Of a stretch of DNA of 64,000 bases, positions 57,381 to 64,000 are shown one piece after another. The notes under the pieces were generated by a model. That model did not search any database, was not told the origin of the DNA, and worked only from the letters and a program-made list of their open reading frames with translations. Within the stretch, counting starts at the first letter, position 1. The number at the start of each line of letters is the position of its first letter. The position numbers and the translations under genes are program-made. This stretch comes from Chitinophagaceae bacterium. GTDB taxonomy: Bacteria > Bacteroidota > Bacteroidia > Chitinophagales > Chitinophagaceae. The stretch lies in assembly GCA_020403425.1 (NCBI GenBank), contig JADBXR010000002.1, positions 124,001 to 188,000 of the forward strand. Direction: 5' to 3'.

Positions 57381-58196
57381 TTATCGCCCTTTCTTCTCAT
57401 TTTCCCATTTGGCAACCTCTTTCAGCAACAACGGGAATGCAGGATAGGCCATACCCACATGATCGAAGCCCTGTAATTCCAGTAAATGGGTACGGGTATG
57501 CCCGTTAACTTTCATCATGCGGCTCAGGTAGGCATTTTCCTCATACCGGCCCAGAAGTTCCAGGTCTTTGTCGCCGGTGATCAGCAGCATCGGAGGTGCA
57601 TCAGGACGAACATAGAACAAAGGTGCAAGGCTATCGACCTCAGGTTGTTTCTCCGGAACACCCCGTTCTTTTCTTGCCGTAAAATGTGTGATGGTCTGGC
57701 CACTGAACGGTATGATGCCTGCGATCTCATCAGCATTGATGGAATATCTGGACAGGTACTGCTTATTCAGCGTAACCATCATGACCAGGTAACCGCCTGC
57801 TGAATGCCCGGAAAGATAGATCTTTCGGCTATCACCTCCGTATTCTCCTATATGCGCAAAGGTCCAGGCCACAGCGGCCGCGGCATCTTCAATACAGTCA
57901 GACACTTTTGCCTTAGGTGATAAACGATACCCCACTCCGATAACAATATATCCTTTCTCTAGCAGATCCTTGGGCAATTCCTTATTACCACCGGTCAAAC
58001 CTCCTCCATGGAACCAGACAATGGCCGCCACCCCTTTCTTTCCTTTCGGATAATGGATATCCAGCCGGCAACGTTCTTTTTGATATGCCTCGGACGGGTC
58101 CGAATAGTATGGCACATCTTTCACCAGTGTATAGTCAGCCTGTGCAAAGACAGATAAGGAAATGATAACGAAGAAAACAGACAACAGGTATTTCAT
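57381..58196 (-). CDS. Exported alpha/beta hydrolase (HSL-type esterase)
   Basis: 271 residues with a signal peptide (MKYLLSVFFVIISLSVFAQ). WFHGGGLTGGN is the oxyanion-hole HGGG motif, LSGHSAGGYLVMM the nucleophile elbow, ITGDKDLE the aspartate and LQGFDHVGM the histidine. RLDIHYPKGKKG is the usual entry strand of the BD-FAE/esterase-lipase group. It likely deacylates sugars or small esters in the periplasm. Confidence 0.88.
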   Translation of the reverse strand: MKYLLSVFFVIISLSVFAQADYTLVKDVPYYSDPSEAYQKERCRLDIHYPKGKKGVAAIVWFHGGGLTGGNKELPKDLLEKGYIVIGVGYRLSPKAKVSDCIEDAAAAVAWTFAHIGEYGGDSRKIYLSGHSAGGYLVMMVTLNKQYLSRYSINADEIAGIIPFSGQTITHFTARKERGVPEKQPEVDSLAPLFYVRPDAPPMLLITGDKDLELLGRYEENAYLSRMMKVNGHTRTHLLELQGFDHVGMAYPAFPLLLKEVAKWENEKKGR

Positions 58197-58256
58197 GGCG
58201 TTAAATTAATCCAATTTCCGGTTTCAGTGACCAGCAGGGAGGAGAATATCGAATAT

Positions 58257-58367
58257 TGAGCAAGGAATGATGAATGTTGAAGTGATGAGGTGGGGAGATG
58301 GAGAGGAACAAGGAATGGAACAGAAGTACTGCAGCGCATCACTTCAACATTCATCATTCCTTGCTCA
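58257..58367. repeat. Perfect 31-bp inverted repeat built from 7-bp units
   Basis: Arms 58257-58287 and 58337-58367 are exact reverse complements (31 bp) around a 49-nt loop. Each arm consists of heptads of the form GAATGAT/CATTCAT. It ends 16 bp from the 3' end of ssrA, so the RNA folded from it could act as the ssrA 3' processing or termination structure, although no U-tract follows. Confidence 0.85.
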
Positions 58368-58383
58368 TCATTCATCATTCAAG

Positions 58384-58752
58384 TGGAGTCGAGGGGAGTC
58401 GAACCCCTGTCCAAACATCGCTACCATTAGCTTTCTACATGCTTATTTCCTGATTATTTGTCGGCACAATGCAGGACAGGAACAAACCAACCTTGCGCTT
58501 AGCTGGATGGGCTTAGGCAACAGTCACAGCCTTCTGTTGCAGCGTCTTCTTTTGTTTTGAGTCGGCGGCGGCACCTGGAAAGAAGCGAACCTGTGCGGCG
58601 GCCCAAATGGTTACCTAATCACTGATTAAGCAGCCATGGCATACTGTGTATTGCCATTTGAAGTTTGAGCATTCAGATTAAAGTGCTAATTACACAACGC
58701 ACTGCATGCTTACACCAACCGTAACCTATGCTGTCAAAACCAATACGACCCC
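58384..58752 (-). ncRNA. ssrA: Transfer-messenger RNA (tmRNA, SsrA)
   Basis: Rescues stalled ribosomes and tags the unfinished protein for proteolysis. Acceptor stem: 5' GGGGTCG (58752-58746) pairs with 3' CGACTCC (58391-58385), discriminator A at 58384; the full CCA is not encoded. The T arm is GGGGTTCGACTCCCC. Tag reading frame on the minus strand: resume codon probably GCT at 58670, tag AQTSNGNTQYAMAA, stop TAA at 58628-58626. The YAMAA end is the protease-recognition end seen in Cytophaga-type tmRNAs. No consensus promoter is found directly upstream, where the repeat array begins. Confidence 0.93.
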
Positions 58753-58821
58753 AGGTTTGGGTTTGGAGTTTGGGGTTGGGAGTTTGGGGTTGTATACTAT
58801 TCCCGCAAATCCGTCCCCTTT

Positions 58822-59220
58822 TTATAAACGACCTTTATATTTCTGTCCTTTAATAGGCACTTGATTCAGGTAGTGGATCAATGCGCCTATTTTTCTTACT
58901 AACATGTCTACACAACCCGATAAGTCCGTATGTTGATGCTGATCTATCAATCCAAAATCAATACACCTGCTTAGTTGCGATCTTGATTCTTCAGCAGAAC
59001 CTTTTGCAATGGTAAGAAAATTAACAAACTCATTTTTGCTACCACGGCCAAAACCTTCTGCTATATTATCCATAATAGAGCCCGATGCATTCTTCATCTG
59101 CTGCTTTAATCCGGGCTCAGGGTCAAATGATCGCGCCGTTACCATCCGGTTGATCTCCTTTGCGTAACGCCTTGCCACCTGCCATATCTCAAGCTCTTCC
59201 AGTTTGGTAATCGTGGACAT
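58822..59220 (-). CDS. Four-helix-bundle protein of the S23 / rRNA intervening-sequence family
   Basis: 132 residues from the ATG at 59220 (MSTITKLEELEIWQVARRYAKEI). The signature blocks are LEIWQVARRYAKEINRM, QMKNASGSIMDNIAEGFGRGSKNEFVNFLTIAKGSAEESRSQL and a C-terminal helix LVRKIGALIHYLNQ. Relatives are encoded in 23S rRNA intervening sequences, and Avd of diversity-generating retroelements has the same fold; no retroelement is seen here. They form pentamers that bind nucleic acid in the Avd case. The gene is enclosed by inverted heptamer arrays and lies directly upstream of ssrA on the same strand. Confidence 0.88.
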   Translation of the reverse strand: MSTITKLEELEIWQVARRYAKEINRMVTARSFDPEPGLKQQMKNASGSIMDNIAEGFGRGSKNEFVNFLTIAKGSAEESRSQLSRCIDFGLIDQHQHTDLSGCVDMLVRKIGALIHYLNQVPIKGQKYKGRL

Positions 59221-59235
59221 ACCTACCATTTCCCT

Positions 59236-59266
59236 CAAAAATACCTTTCACACATGCACCCCACAA
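59236..59266 (-). promoter_or_regulatory. Promoter of the S23-type gene
   Basis: Minus-strand TTG (59264-59266), 20-nt spacer, TATTTTTG (59236-59243), a perfect -7 box 15 nt before the ATG. It lies within the inverted-repeat boundaries, so the cassette is self-contained. It could also transcribe ssrA by read-through. Confidence 0.65.
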
Positions 59267-59336
59267 TAGGTATTTATACTTACCCACCCCCACAAAAACC
59301 CCTAACAACCCCAAACCCCAAACTCCCAACCCCAAA

Positions 59337-60677
59337 CTATTTAAATAATCTCCAGAAATCCAACCCCAAAGCGTATGCCATAAGTCCCAGCAGCAGGATC
59401 ATACCTGCCATTTGAGCATATTCCATGAACTTATCGCCTGGTTTGCGGCCGGTGACCATCTCGAAAAGTGTAAATAAGGCATGCCCGCCGTCCAGTGCCG
59501 GTATGGGCAGGATATTCATGAAAGCGAGGATAATAGAGAAAATACCGGTCAGGGTCCAGAACCTTTCCCAATCCCATACGCCGGGGAATGTGTTACCGAT
59601 ACTGATCACGCTGCCCAGTGAATCGCTGGCGGCTACTTTACCAGTGAACAGCTGTTTCAGGCCTGTGACATACCGGTTCAGGGTTTCCCAGCAATGGTTG
59701 AATCCCACCGGGATGGAAGCCATGAACGAGTATTGTTTGTGCACCGTACCCAATATTTCCATCGGACTAACGGCAAAAAAGCCCACTGCTCCTTTGCTGC
59801 TGATCCTGGCGGGTACGGGAATGGTATCGTTGTTCCGGATCACGGTGATGGTGACGGAAGAATCCTTGTAATTCCTTTTCAGCTTATCAAACTCATGATA
59901 AAAGTTGAAGGGCTGGTTATTGATCGCGATCAGTTGGTCGCCTCGCTGCAGACCGCTCTCCTTTTTATTGCTCACAGAGTCCACGATCACCGGATAACGT
60001 GGATATACCAGTCCGCTGAATTTTTTATTCTTGATGATCTTTTTGATGAAACCATCGGGCACAGGCAGGTCTACAGACTGACCATCACGGATCACCTCTA
60101 TCTTTTTGGCCTCGCTCAGCACGATCTCTGATTCCAGTGTACCGAAGAATTCCACGGGCCTGCCATCGATGGCTACGATATTGTCTCCATCCTTGATACC
60201 CATGCTATGCCCCAGTGAATCGGCGTATACACCATATTTCATGTTCTTTACAGGCAGGTTCTCCTCGCCCCATACCCAGGTGATGCCAATAAAGATCACA
60301 ATGGCCAGCAGGATATTCACCACTACACCGCCTACCATGATGATCAGGCGCTGCCAGGCCGGTTTGGCCCGGAACTCCCAGGGTTGCGGCTCCTGTTTCA
60401 TCTGCTCCTTGTCCATGCTCTCATCGATCATGCCGGAGATCTTCACAAAACCACCGAAAGGCACCCAGCCGATACCGTATTCCGTTTCGCCGATCTTCTT
60501 CTTCCATAAACTGAACCAGGGATTGAAGAAGAGATAGAATTTCTCTACCCGGCATTTGAAGAAACGCGCGGGAATGAAATGGCCCAGCTCATGCAGTACC
60601 ACCAATATGGAAAAAGACAAGATGAATTGCCCTGTTTTTACGCCTACACTTACCCAGTCAATTGCTAATAAACTCAT
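59337..60677 (-). CDS. rseP: RIP metalloprotease RseP (site-2 protease, M50)
   Basis: 446 residues. Zinc motif LHELGHFIPARFF in the first membrane helix, LDGGHALF in the third (the conserved Asp), with two PDZ domains between (around residues 150-220 and 230-300) and four membrane spans. It cleaves anti-sigma factors and signal peptide remnants in the inner membrane. The anti-sigma factor at 34975 is a possible type of substrate but the link is not shown. It lies 47 bp downstream of dxr, a gene order common in bacteria. The TAG stop codon is formed at the very edge of the heptamer array. Confidence 0.95.
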   Translation of the reverse strand: MSLLAIDWVSVGVKTGQFILSFSILVVLHELGHFIPARFFKCRVEKFYLFFNPWFSLWKKKIGETEYGIGWVPFGGFVKISGMIDESMDKEQMKQEPQPWEFRAKPAWQRLIIMVGGVVVNILLAIVIFIGITWVWGEENLPVKNMKYGVYADSLGHSMGIKDGDNIVAIDGRPVEFFGTLESEIVLSEAKKIEVIRDGQSVDLPVPDGFIKKIIKNKKFSGLVYPRYPVIVDSVSNKKESGLQRGDQLIAINNQPFNFYHEFDKLKRNYKDSSVTITVIRNNDTIPVPARISSKGAVGFFAVSPMEILGTVHKQYSFMASIPVGFNHCWETLNRYVTGLKQLFTGKVAASDSLGSVISIGNTFPGVWDWERFWTLTGIFSIILAFMNILPIPALDGGHALFTLFEMVTGRKPGDKFMEYAQMAGMILLLGLMAYALGLDFWRLFK

Positions 60678-60724
60678 ACGGTCACACCCCGGGGGGATTT
60701 GTTGGTTTTACTTGATACAATGAA

Positions 60725-61882
60725 TTACATATGGATCAGGGAAGCCGCGAAGTTACGGGCCTCACCATCGGTTTCAAAATACTCTTCCAGTGTGGGCTCC
60801 GGCAGGAAGGGGACCCTTGCCATGGTCTGCTCCACCACTTCCGTCATATCCAGAAAACCAATCCTGTTACGCAGGAATGCGTATACGGCAATTTCGTTGG
60901 CCGCGTTCAGGATACAGGGCATATTGCCCCCCTGTTTCATGGCTTCCATCGCCAGTGCCAGGTTACGGAAGGTCTTGGTATCGGGCTCTTCAAATGTGAG
61001 GGTGCCCGGTTTTTTAAAATCGTATCGGGGAAAATCGTTGTGGATGCGGTTGGGGAATGCCAGTGCATACTGGATCGGCAGTTTCATATCGGGCAGGCCC
61101 ATCTGCGCTTTGATGCTGCCATCCGTGAACTGCACCATACTGTGAATGATACTTTGCGGATGTACCACCACCTGCACCTGGTCGTACGTAAGATTGAACA
61201 ACCATTTGGCCTCGATCATTTCCAGCCCCTTGTTCATCAGCGTGGCAGAGTCGATCGTGATCTTGGCACCCATGGACCAGTTGGGATGCTGCAATGCGTG
61301 GTCCTTTTTCACGTTCACCAGGAAATTGGGTTTCTTACCGAGGAACGGACCGCCACTGGCCGTCAGTATGATCTTTTCTATGCGGTTACGGCCCTCACCT
61401 ACCAGGCATTGGAAAATGGCGGAATGTTCGCTGTCCACGGGTATGATGGGGATACGCTTCTCCGCTGCGGTGCGCATGATGATATCTCCTGCCACTACCA
61501 GGGTCTCCTTATTCGCCAGCGCAATGGGTTTACCGATCTCGATCGCACAAAGCGTGGGTTTTAGTCCGGCATACCCCACGATGGCCGCCAGCATCATATC
61601 ATAACAATCGAGCGAAGCCACTTCTTCCAGGGCCTTCTCACCCGCAAACACTTTGGTATGGGTATGCGCCAGCGCTTCCTTCACGATGGGGTATTTCTTC
61701 TCATCCCCGATGACCACGATATTGGGATGGAACTGCAGCGCCTGTTTGATGAGCAGGGCATCATTGGTCTGTGCAGTCAATACTTCTGCAGAAAAAAGAT
61801 CAGGGTTGGCTGCGATCACATCCAATGCCTGTGTTCCGATGGATCCCGTTGACCCGAATAACGCGATACGTTTCTGACTCAT
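60725..61882 (-). CDS. dxr: 1-deoxy-D-xylulose 5-phosphate reductoisomerase
   Basis: 385 residues, full length. Second step of the MEP pathway to isoprenoids. NADPH-binding GSTGSIGTQALDV, the metal/substrate block IPVDSEHSAIFQCL (Asp and Glu), TASGGPF, HPNWSMGAKITIDSATLMNKGLEMIEAKWLF and the C-terminal LNAANEIAVYAFL are all present. It precedes rseP on the same strand. Confidence 0.97.
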   Translation of the reverse strand: MSQKRIALFGSTGSIGTQALDVIAANPDLFSAEVLTAQTNDALLIKQALQFHPNIVVIGDEKKYPIVKEALAHTHTKVFAGEKALEEVASLDCYDMMLAAIVGYAGLKPTLCAIEIGKPIALANKETLVVAGDIIMRTAAEKRIPIIPVDSEHSAIFQCLVGEGRNRIEKIILTASGGPFLGKKPNFLVNVKKDHALQHPNWSMGAKITIDSATLMNKGLEMIEAKWLFNLTYDQVQVVVHPQSIIHSMVQFTDGSIKAQMGLPDMKLPIQYALAFPNRIHNDFPRYDFKKPGTLTFEEPDTKTFRNLALAMEAMKQGGNMPCILNAANEIAVYAFLRNRIGFLDMTEVVEQTMARVPFLPEPTLEEYFETDGEARNFAASLIHM

Positions 61883-62011
61883 TTAGCGACTTTAATACGA
61901 TCCTTCTATTGTACAAATTACGTTAATAAAGGGGAGAGAAATCCAGGAAAAAGAGAATGAAAAAATTTTGGATCGGTTTTAGCATTTCCAGGGGCCATCC
62001 CACAATTCCCT

Positions 62012-63511
62012 TTATCGGGCCAGAAAAGGCGCAAGACCGTCCGCTATCACCCTGTCATTGCTCAACCGCGGCACTTTGTTCTGGCCACCCAGTTTGCCGA
62101 TCGAGCGCATATAGTCGATAAAACCGTTCTTCTGCACTTTCCGAACCTGCAGCTGCATCAGGATATTGCCGCTGATGAGGTCGTCGTAATAGACGTTCTT
62201 CTGGCGAAGGCTCAGTTCCAGGCTCCGGATAAAACGCTGCATGTCGGCCGGTTCCTGTTCAAACTCGATGAACCATTCGTGGTAACTTTTCCCCTGCTCC
62301 TGCTGTATCATGGGCGCCACGGTGAATTCTGTGATCTTGGCCTGCTCCTCATTGCTGGCTTTCAGCAGGGCCTGTTCCACTTCCTCTCCGATCACATGCT
62401 CCCCGAATGCAGAGATAAAATGTTTGATCCGTCCGGTCACCAGCAGGCGGTAAGGCTCCGTACTGACAAATTTCACGGTATCGCCCAGGTTATACCCCCA
62501 TAGACCGGCATTGGAGTTGATGATCATGGCATAATTCTCCCCGGTTTTTACCTCTTTCAGGCTCAAACGGGTCGGATTTTCTGAAAATATCTCCCCCACC
62601 GGTATGAATTCATAATAAATGCCGCTATTCGTGTTCAGCAGCAGACCTTCTGCATTTTGCGAATCCTGGAAGGCAAAAAAGCCCTCACTGGCCGGAAACA
62701 GCTCAATACTGTCGATCTTTTTGCCGATGGTCTCGAACATCCTAGCCTTATACGGCTCAAAATTGACCCCGCCCTGTACCATCACACTGAAATTGGGGAA
62801 GAGTTCCGACACTTTTTTACCCGATCTCTCCGTCAAACGGTCAAAATACATCTGCATCCATGGCGGAATACCGCTGATCAGGGTCATATCCTTGTGCAGG
62901 GTCTCCTGTACGATCTTGTCAAGCTTGGTTTCCCAATCCTCTATGCAATTGGTCTCATAACTGGGCAACTGGTTGGCCCTCAGGTAACTCGGCACATGGT
63001 GGTTAACGATGCCGCTTAACCTGCCCGTAGGGATATTACCCACCCTTTCCAGTTCGGGTGAGCCGCTCAGGAAGATCATCTTCCCGCTGGCAAAGGCCGA
63101 ATTACCGGTCTCTGCCATATAACAAAGCAGCGCATTTCTGGCCGTATTGATATGATTATCAATGGAATCCTTGGTAATGGGGATATATTTGACCCCACTG
63201 GTGGTGCCACTGGTCTTGGCAAAATAAATAGGGCGCCCCTTCCAGAGGATATTCTGTTTTCCTTCCTTTATCTGCTCAATATAGGGTTTGAACTGTTCGT
63301 AATCCCGAACGGGTACCGCCTGGGCAAAACCAGCCTGGTCCGAGACCAGATCCAACCGGTGTTCCTTACCAAATACCGTATTCCGGCCGTGTTTGAGGAG
63401 CATTTTCAGGATAGCTTCCTGGTCCTCGATGGCTGTCTGCATCCCTTTACGGGTCTTATTATATATGTAATTGGCAAAGGGACGCGCCAATAAGGATTTT
63501 AAATTCATCAT
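62012..63511 (-). CDS. GH3 auxin-responsive promoter family protein (acyl-adenylate/amide-forming enzyme)
   Basis: 499 residues from the ATG at 63511 (MMNLKSLLARPFANYIYNKTRKGMQTAIEDQEAILKML). The frame is open to 63688, but that part translates the heptamer array (PNPKLPTPNSKL...) and lies upstream of a -7 box, so it is not coding. ATP-binding motifs of the ANL superfamily in GH3 form: FAKTSGTTSGVKYIPIT, LLNTNSGIYYEFIPV and YRLLVTGRIKHFISAFGEHVIGEEVEQAL. Plant GH3 enzymes conjugate acids with amino acids; bacterial substrates are unknown. Confidence 0.88.
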   Translation of the reverse strand: MMNLKSLLARPFANYIYNKTRKGMQTAIEDQEAILKMLLKHGRNTVFGKEHRLDLVSDQAGFAQAVPVRDYEQFKPYIEQIKEGKQNILWKGRPIYFAKTSGTTSGVKYIPITKDSIDNHINTARNALLCYMAETGNSAFASGKMIFLSGSPELERVGNIPTGRLSGIVNHHVPSYLRANQLPSYETNCIEDWETKLDKIVQETLHKDMTLISGIPPWMQMYFDRLTERSGKKVSELFPNFSVMVQGGVNFEPYKARMFETIGKKIDSIELFPASEGFFAFQDSQNAEGLLLNTNSGIYYEFIPVGEIFSENPTRLSLKEVKTGENYAMIINSNAGLWGYNLGDTVKFVSTEPYRLLVTGRIKHFISAFGEHVIGEEVEQALLKASNEEQAKITEFTVAPMIQQEQGKSYHEWFIEFEQEPADMQRFIRSLELSLRQKNVYYDDLISGNILMQLQVRKVQKNGFIDYMRSIGKLGGQNKVPRLSNDRVIADGLAPFLAR

Positions 63512-63532
63512 GTCAAGATCGGTAAGGGTGCG

Positions 63533-63540
63533 CAAAAATA
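63533..63540 (-). promoter_or_regulatory. -7 promoter element of the GH3-family gene
   Basis: Minus-strand TATTTTTG, a perfect TAnnTTTG box 21 nt before the ATG at 63511. It fixes the start and excludes the longer reading frame. Confidence 0.55.
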
Positions 63541-63568
63541 GAGGAAGTTTGGCACTTTTGGGGGACCG

Positions 63569-63631
63569 GTTTGGAGTTTGGAGTTTGGAGTTGGGAGTTG
63601 GGAGTTTGGGGTTGGGAGTTTGGGGTTGGGG
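63569..63631 (+). repeat. Nine-unit heptamer array, left arm of an inverted pair
   Basis: Nine contiguous 7-bp units of GTTTGGA, GTTGGGA, GTTTGGG and GTTGGGG. The same unit family and orientation as at 58755-58793. It lies just upstream of the GH3 promoter. Confidence 0.88.
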
Positions 63632-63893
63632 AACAGATGGTAGGTTGCTCTGGTATAAGGGATCAGGGATGCTGCAGCGTAAGGGCATAGATATTAAAAT
63701 AATTCATTACGTATATAAGTACCTGATAATCATATAATTAAAATAATTCCTTCGTTATTCCTTCTATATTGCTTCGCTATTCCTTCGTCTTTCTTCGCCT
63801 GTTCTTCGCTATTTCCCTTACTGATCCCGGAGAAAGGCGGGAGGAAATAGGAACAGAAGAACAAGGAATCATGAATATCGAATGTTCCAGAAC
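63632..63893. other. Gene-free DNA between inverted heptamer arrays, with an 11-bp periodic stretch
   Basis: No convincing ORF. From about 63746 to 63813 the minus strand repeats an approximately 11-bp unit of the form GCGAAGNAATA six times. Near 63850-63890 heptads of the GAAT type recur, similar to those in the inverted repeat next to ssrA. Confidence 0.5.
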
Positions 63894-63921
63894 CCCAAAC
63901 TCCCAACCCCAAACCCCCAAC
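63894..63921 (-). repeat. Four-unit heptamer array, right arm of an inverted pair
   Basis: On the minus strand GTTGGGG, GTTTGGG, GTTGGGA, GTTTGGG, facing the array at 63569-63631 across 262 bp. Confidence 0.85.
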
Positions 63922-63967
63922 TGAAATCCGTTTTCCACCATTGGGGACAAGATTTATTTGAAAAATG

Positions 63968-64000
63968 TTTGCGAATTTTCCGTATGAAACCTTACCTTTG
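63968..64000 (+). promoter_or_regulatory. Promoter of a gene beyond the right edge
   Basis: TTTG (63968-63971), 21-nt spacer, TACCTTTG (63993-64000): both elements match the Bacteroidota consensus. The transcript would start just outside the window. Confidence 0.6.

Larger units (their letters stand above)
58755..59338. mobile_element. Cassette with heptamer terminal inverted repeats carrying an S23-type gene
   Basis: Left array of GTTTGGR units (58755-58793) and right array in the opposite orientation (59306-59338). An exact 25-bp match exists between 58767-58791 and the reverse complement of 59314-59338. Between them lie one promoter (59236-59266) and one gene (58822-59220). The left end is 2 bp from the 5' end of ssrA, and the right end overlaps the first bases of the rseP stop codon read on the plus strand. 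No transposase is present, so calling it mobile is inference. Confidence 0.5.

Noticed and set aside
63512-63688. N-terminal extension of the GH3-family protein with PNPKL/PNSKL repeats
   Set aside because: It is the translation of the heptamer array and lies upstream of the -7 box at 63533-63540; family homology begins at MNLKSLLARPF.

Overview
The window is a chromosomal segment from a member of the Bacteroidota, most probably a Chitinophagaceae-type soil or freshwater bacterium. The grounds are the promoters (a -7 box of the form TAnnTTTG, sometimes with TTTG/TTG about 20 nt upstream, and no Shine-Dalgarno signal), the tmRNA tag ending in YAMAA, the Sec-exported lipoprotein type of nitrous oxide reductase, and gene content such as NamZ/DUF1343, S9 peptidases, GH3-type acyl-adenylases and bactofilins. 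Genus and species cannot be assigned from the sequence alone. I found no tRNA or rRNA genes, no intact insertion sequence, no prophage and no CRISPR array.

Layout. 1-9 kb is housekeeping: the C-terminal part of DnaG primase (cut by the window edge), a CYTH protein, a YdeI-like protein, two M48 lipoprotein proteases, PlsY, PrmA, PNPase and ribosomal protein S15. 9-20 kb holds RNase Z, a secreted esterase, LolA, FtsK, DUF423, shikimate kinase, glutaryl-CoA dehydrogenase and a DPP4-like peptidase. 19.8-29 kb carries kynureninase and tryptophan 2,3-dioxygenase in two separate transcription units that share an almost identical operator-like sequence, interleaved with OMP decarboxylase, a GH13 amylase lipoprotein and a large M16 protease. 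29-35.3 kb is mainly a plus-strand run of small genes: Pr6Pr membrane protein, NudK, FMN reductase, Gdx-like SMR exporter, lipoprotein, Fluc fluoride channel, pyrophosphatase, half-size TSUP permease and a 51-residue membrane peptide; it closes with a sigma factor/anti-sigma pair. 36-45 kb has PanD, a DUF985 cupin, NamZ, two large tandem FAD/Fe-S oxidoreductases and two divergent bactofilins.

45.7-56.5 kb is a nitrogen-oxide respiration and stress island: a fasciclin lipoprotein, truncated hemoglobin, the nosYFDL(fusion)Z genes, a monoheme cytochrome c lipoprotein, a Crp/Fnr-family regulator, a polytopic membrane protein with histidine motifs and the RIC/ScdA di-iron repair protein. Four TGAT-N4-ATCA (FNR-type) boxes, one of them imperfect, are spread over it. 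Three sit at exactly the same distance (36.5 nt from box centre to the end of the -7 element) from their promoters, as expected for a class II activated regulon controlled by the local regulator.

56.5-64 kb has a methyltransferase, an esterase, tmRNA (ssrA), a four-helix-bundle S23-type protein, RseP, Dxr and a GH3 family enzyme. Here the intergenic spaces carry arrays of 7-bp repeats. In one place they form exact 25-bp terminal inverted repeats around the S23 gene and its own promoter, wedged between the 5' end of ssrA and the stop codon of rseP. A second inverted pair brackets DNA with no gene near the right edge. This cassette-like arrangement, the fixed-spacing FNR regulon and the shared kynurenine-pathway operator are the most interesting signals in the window.
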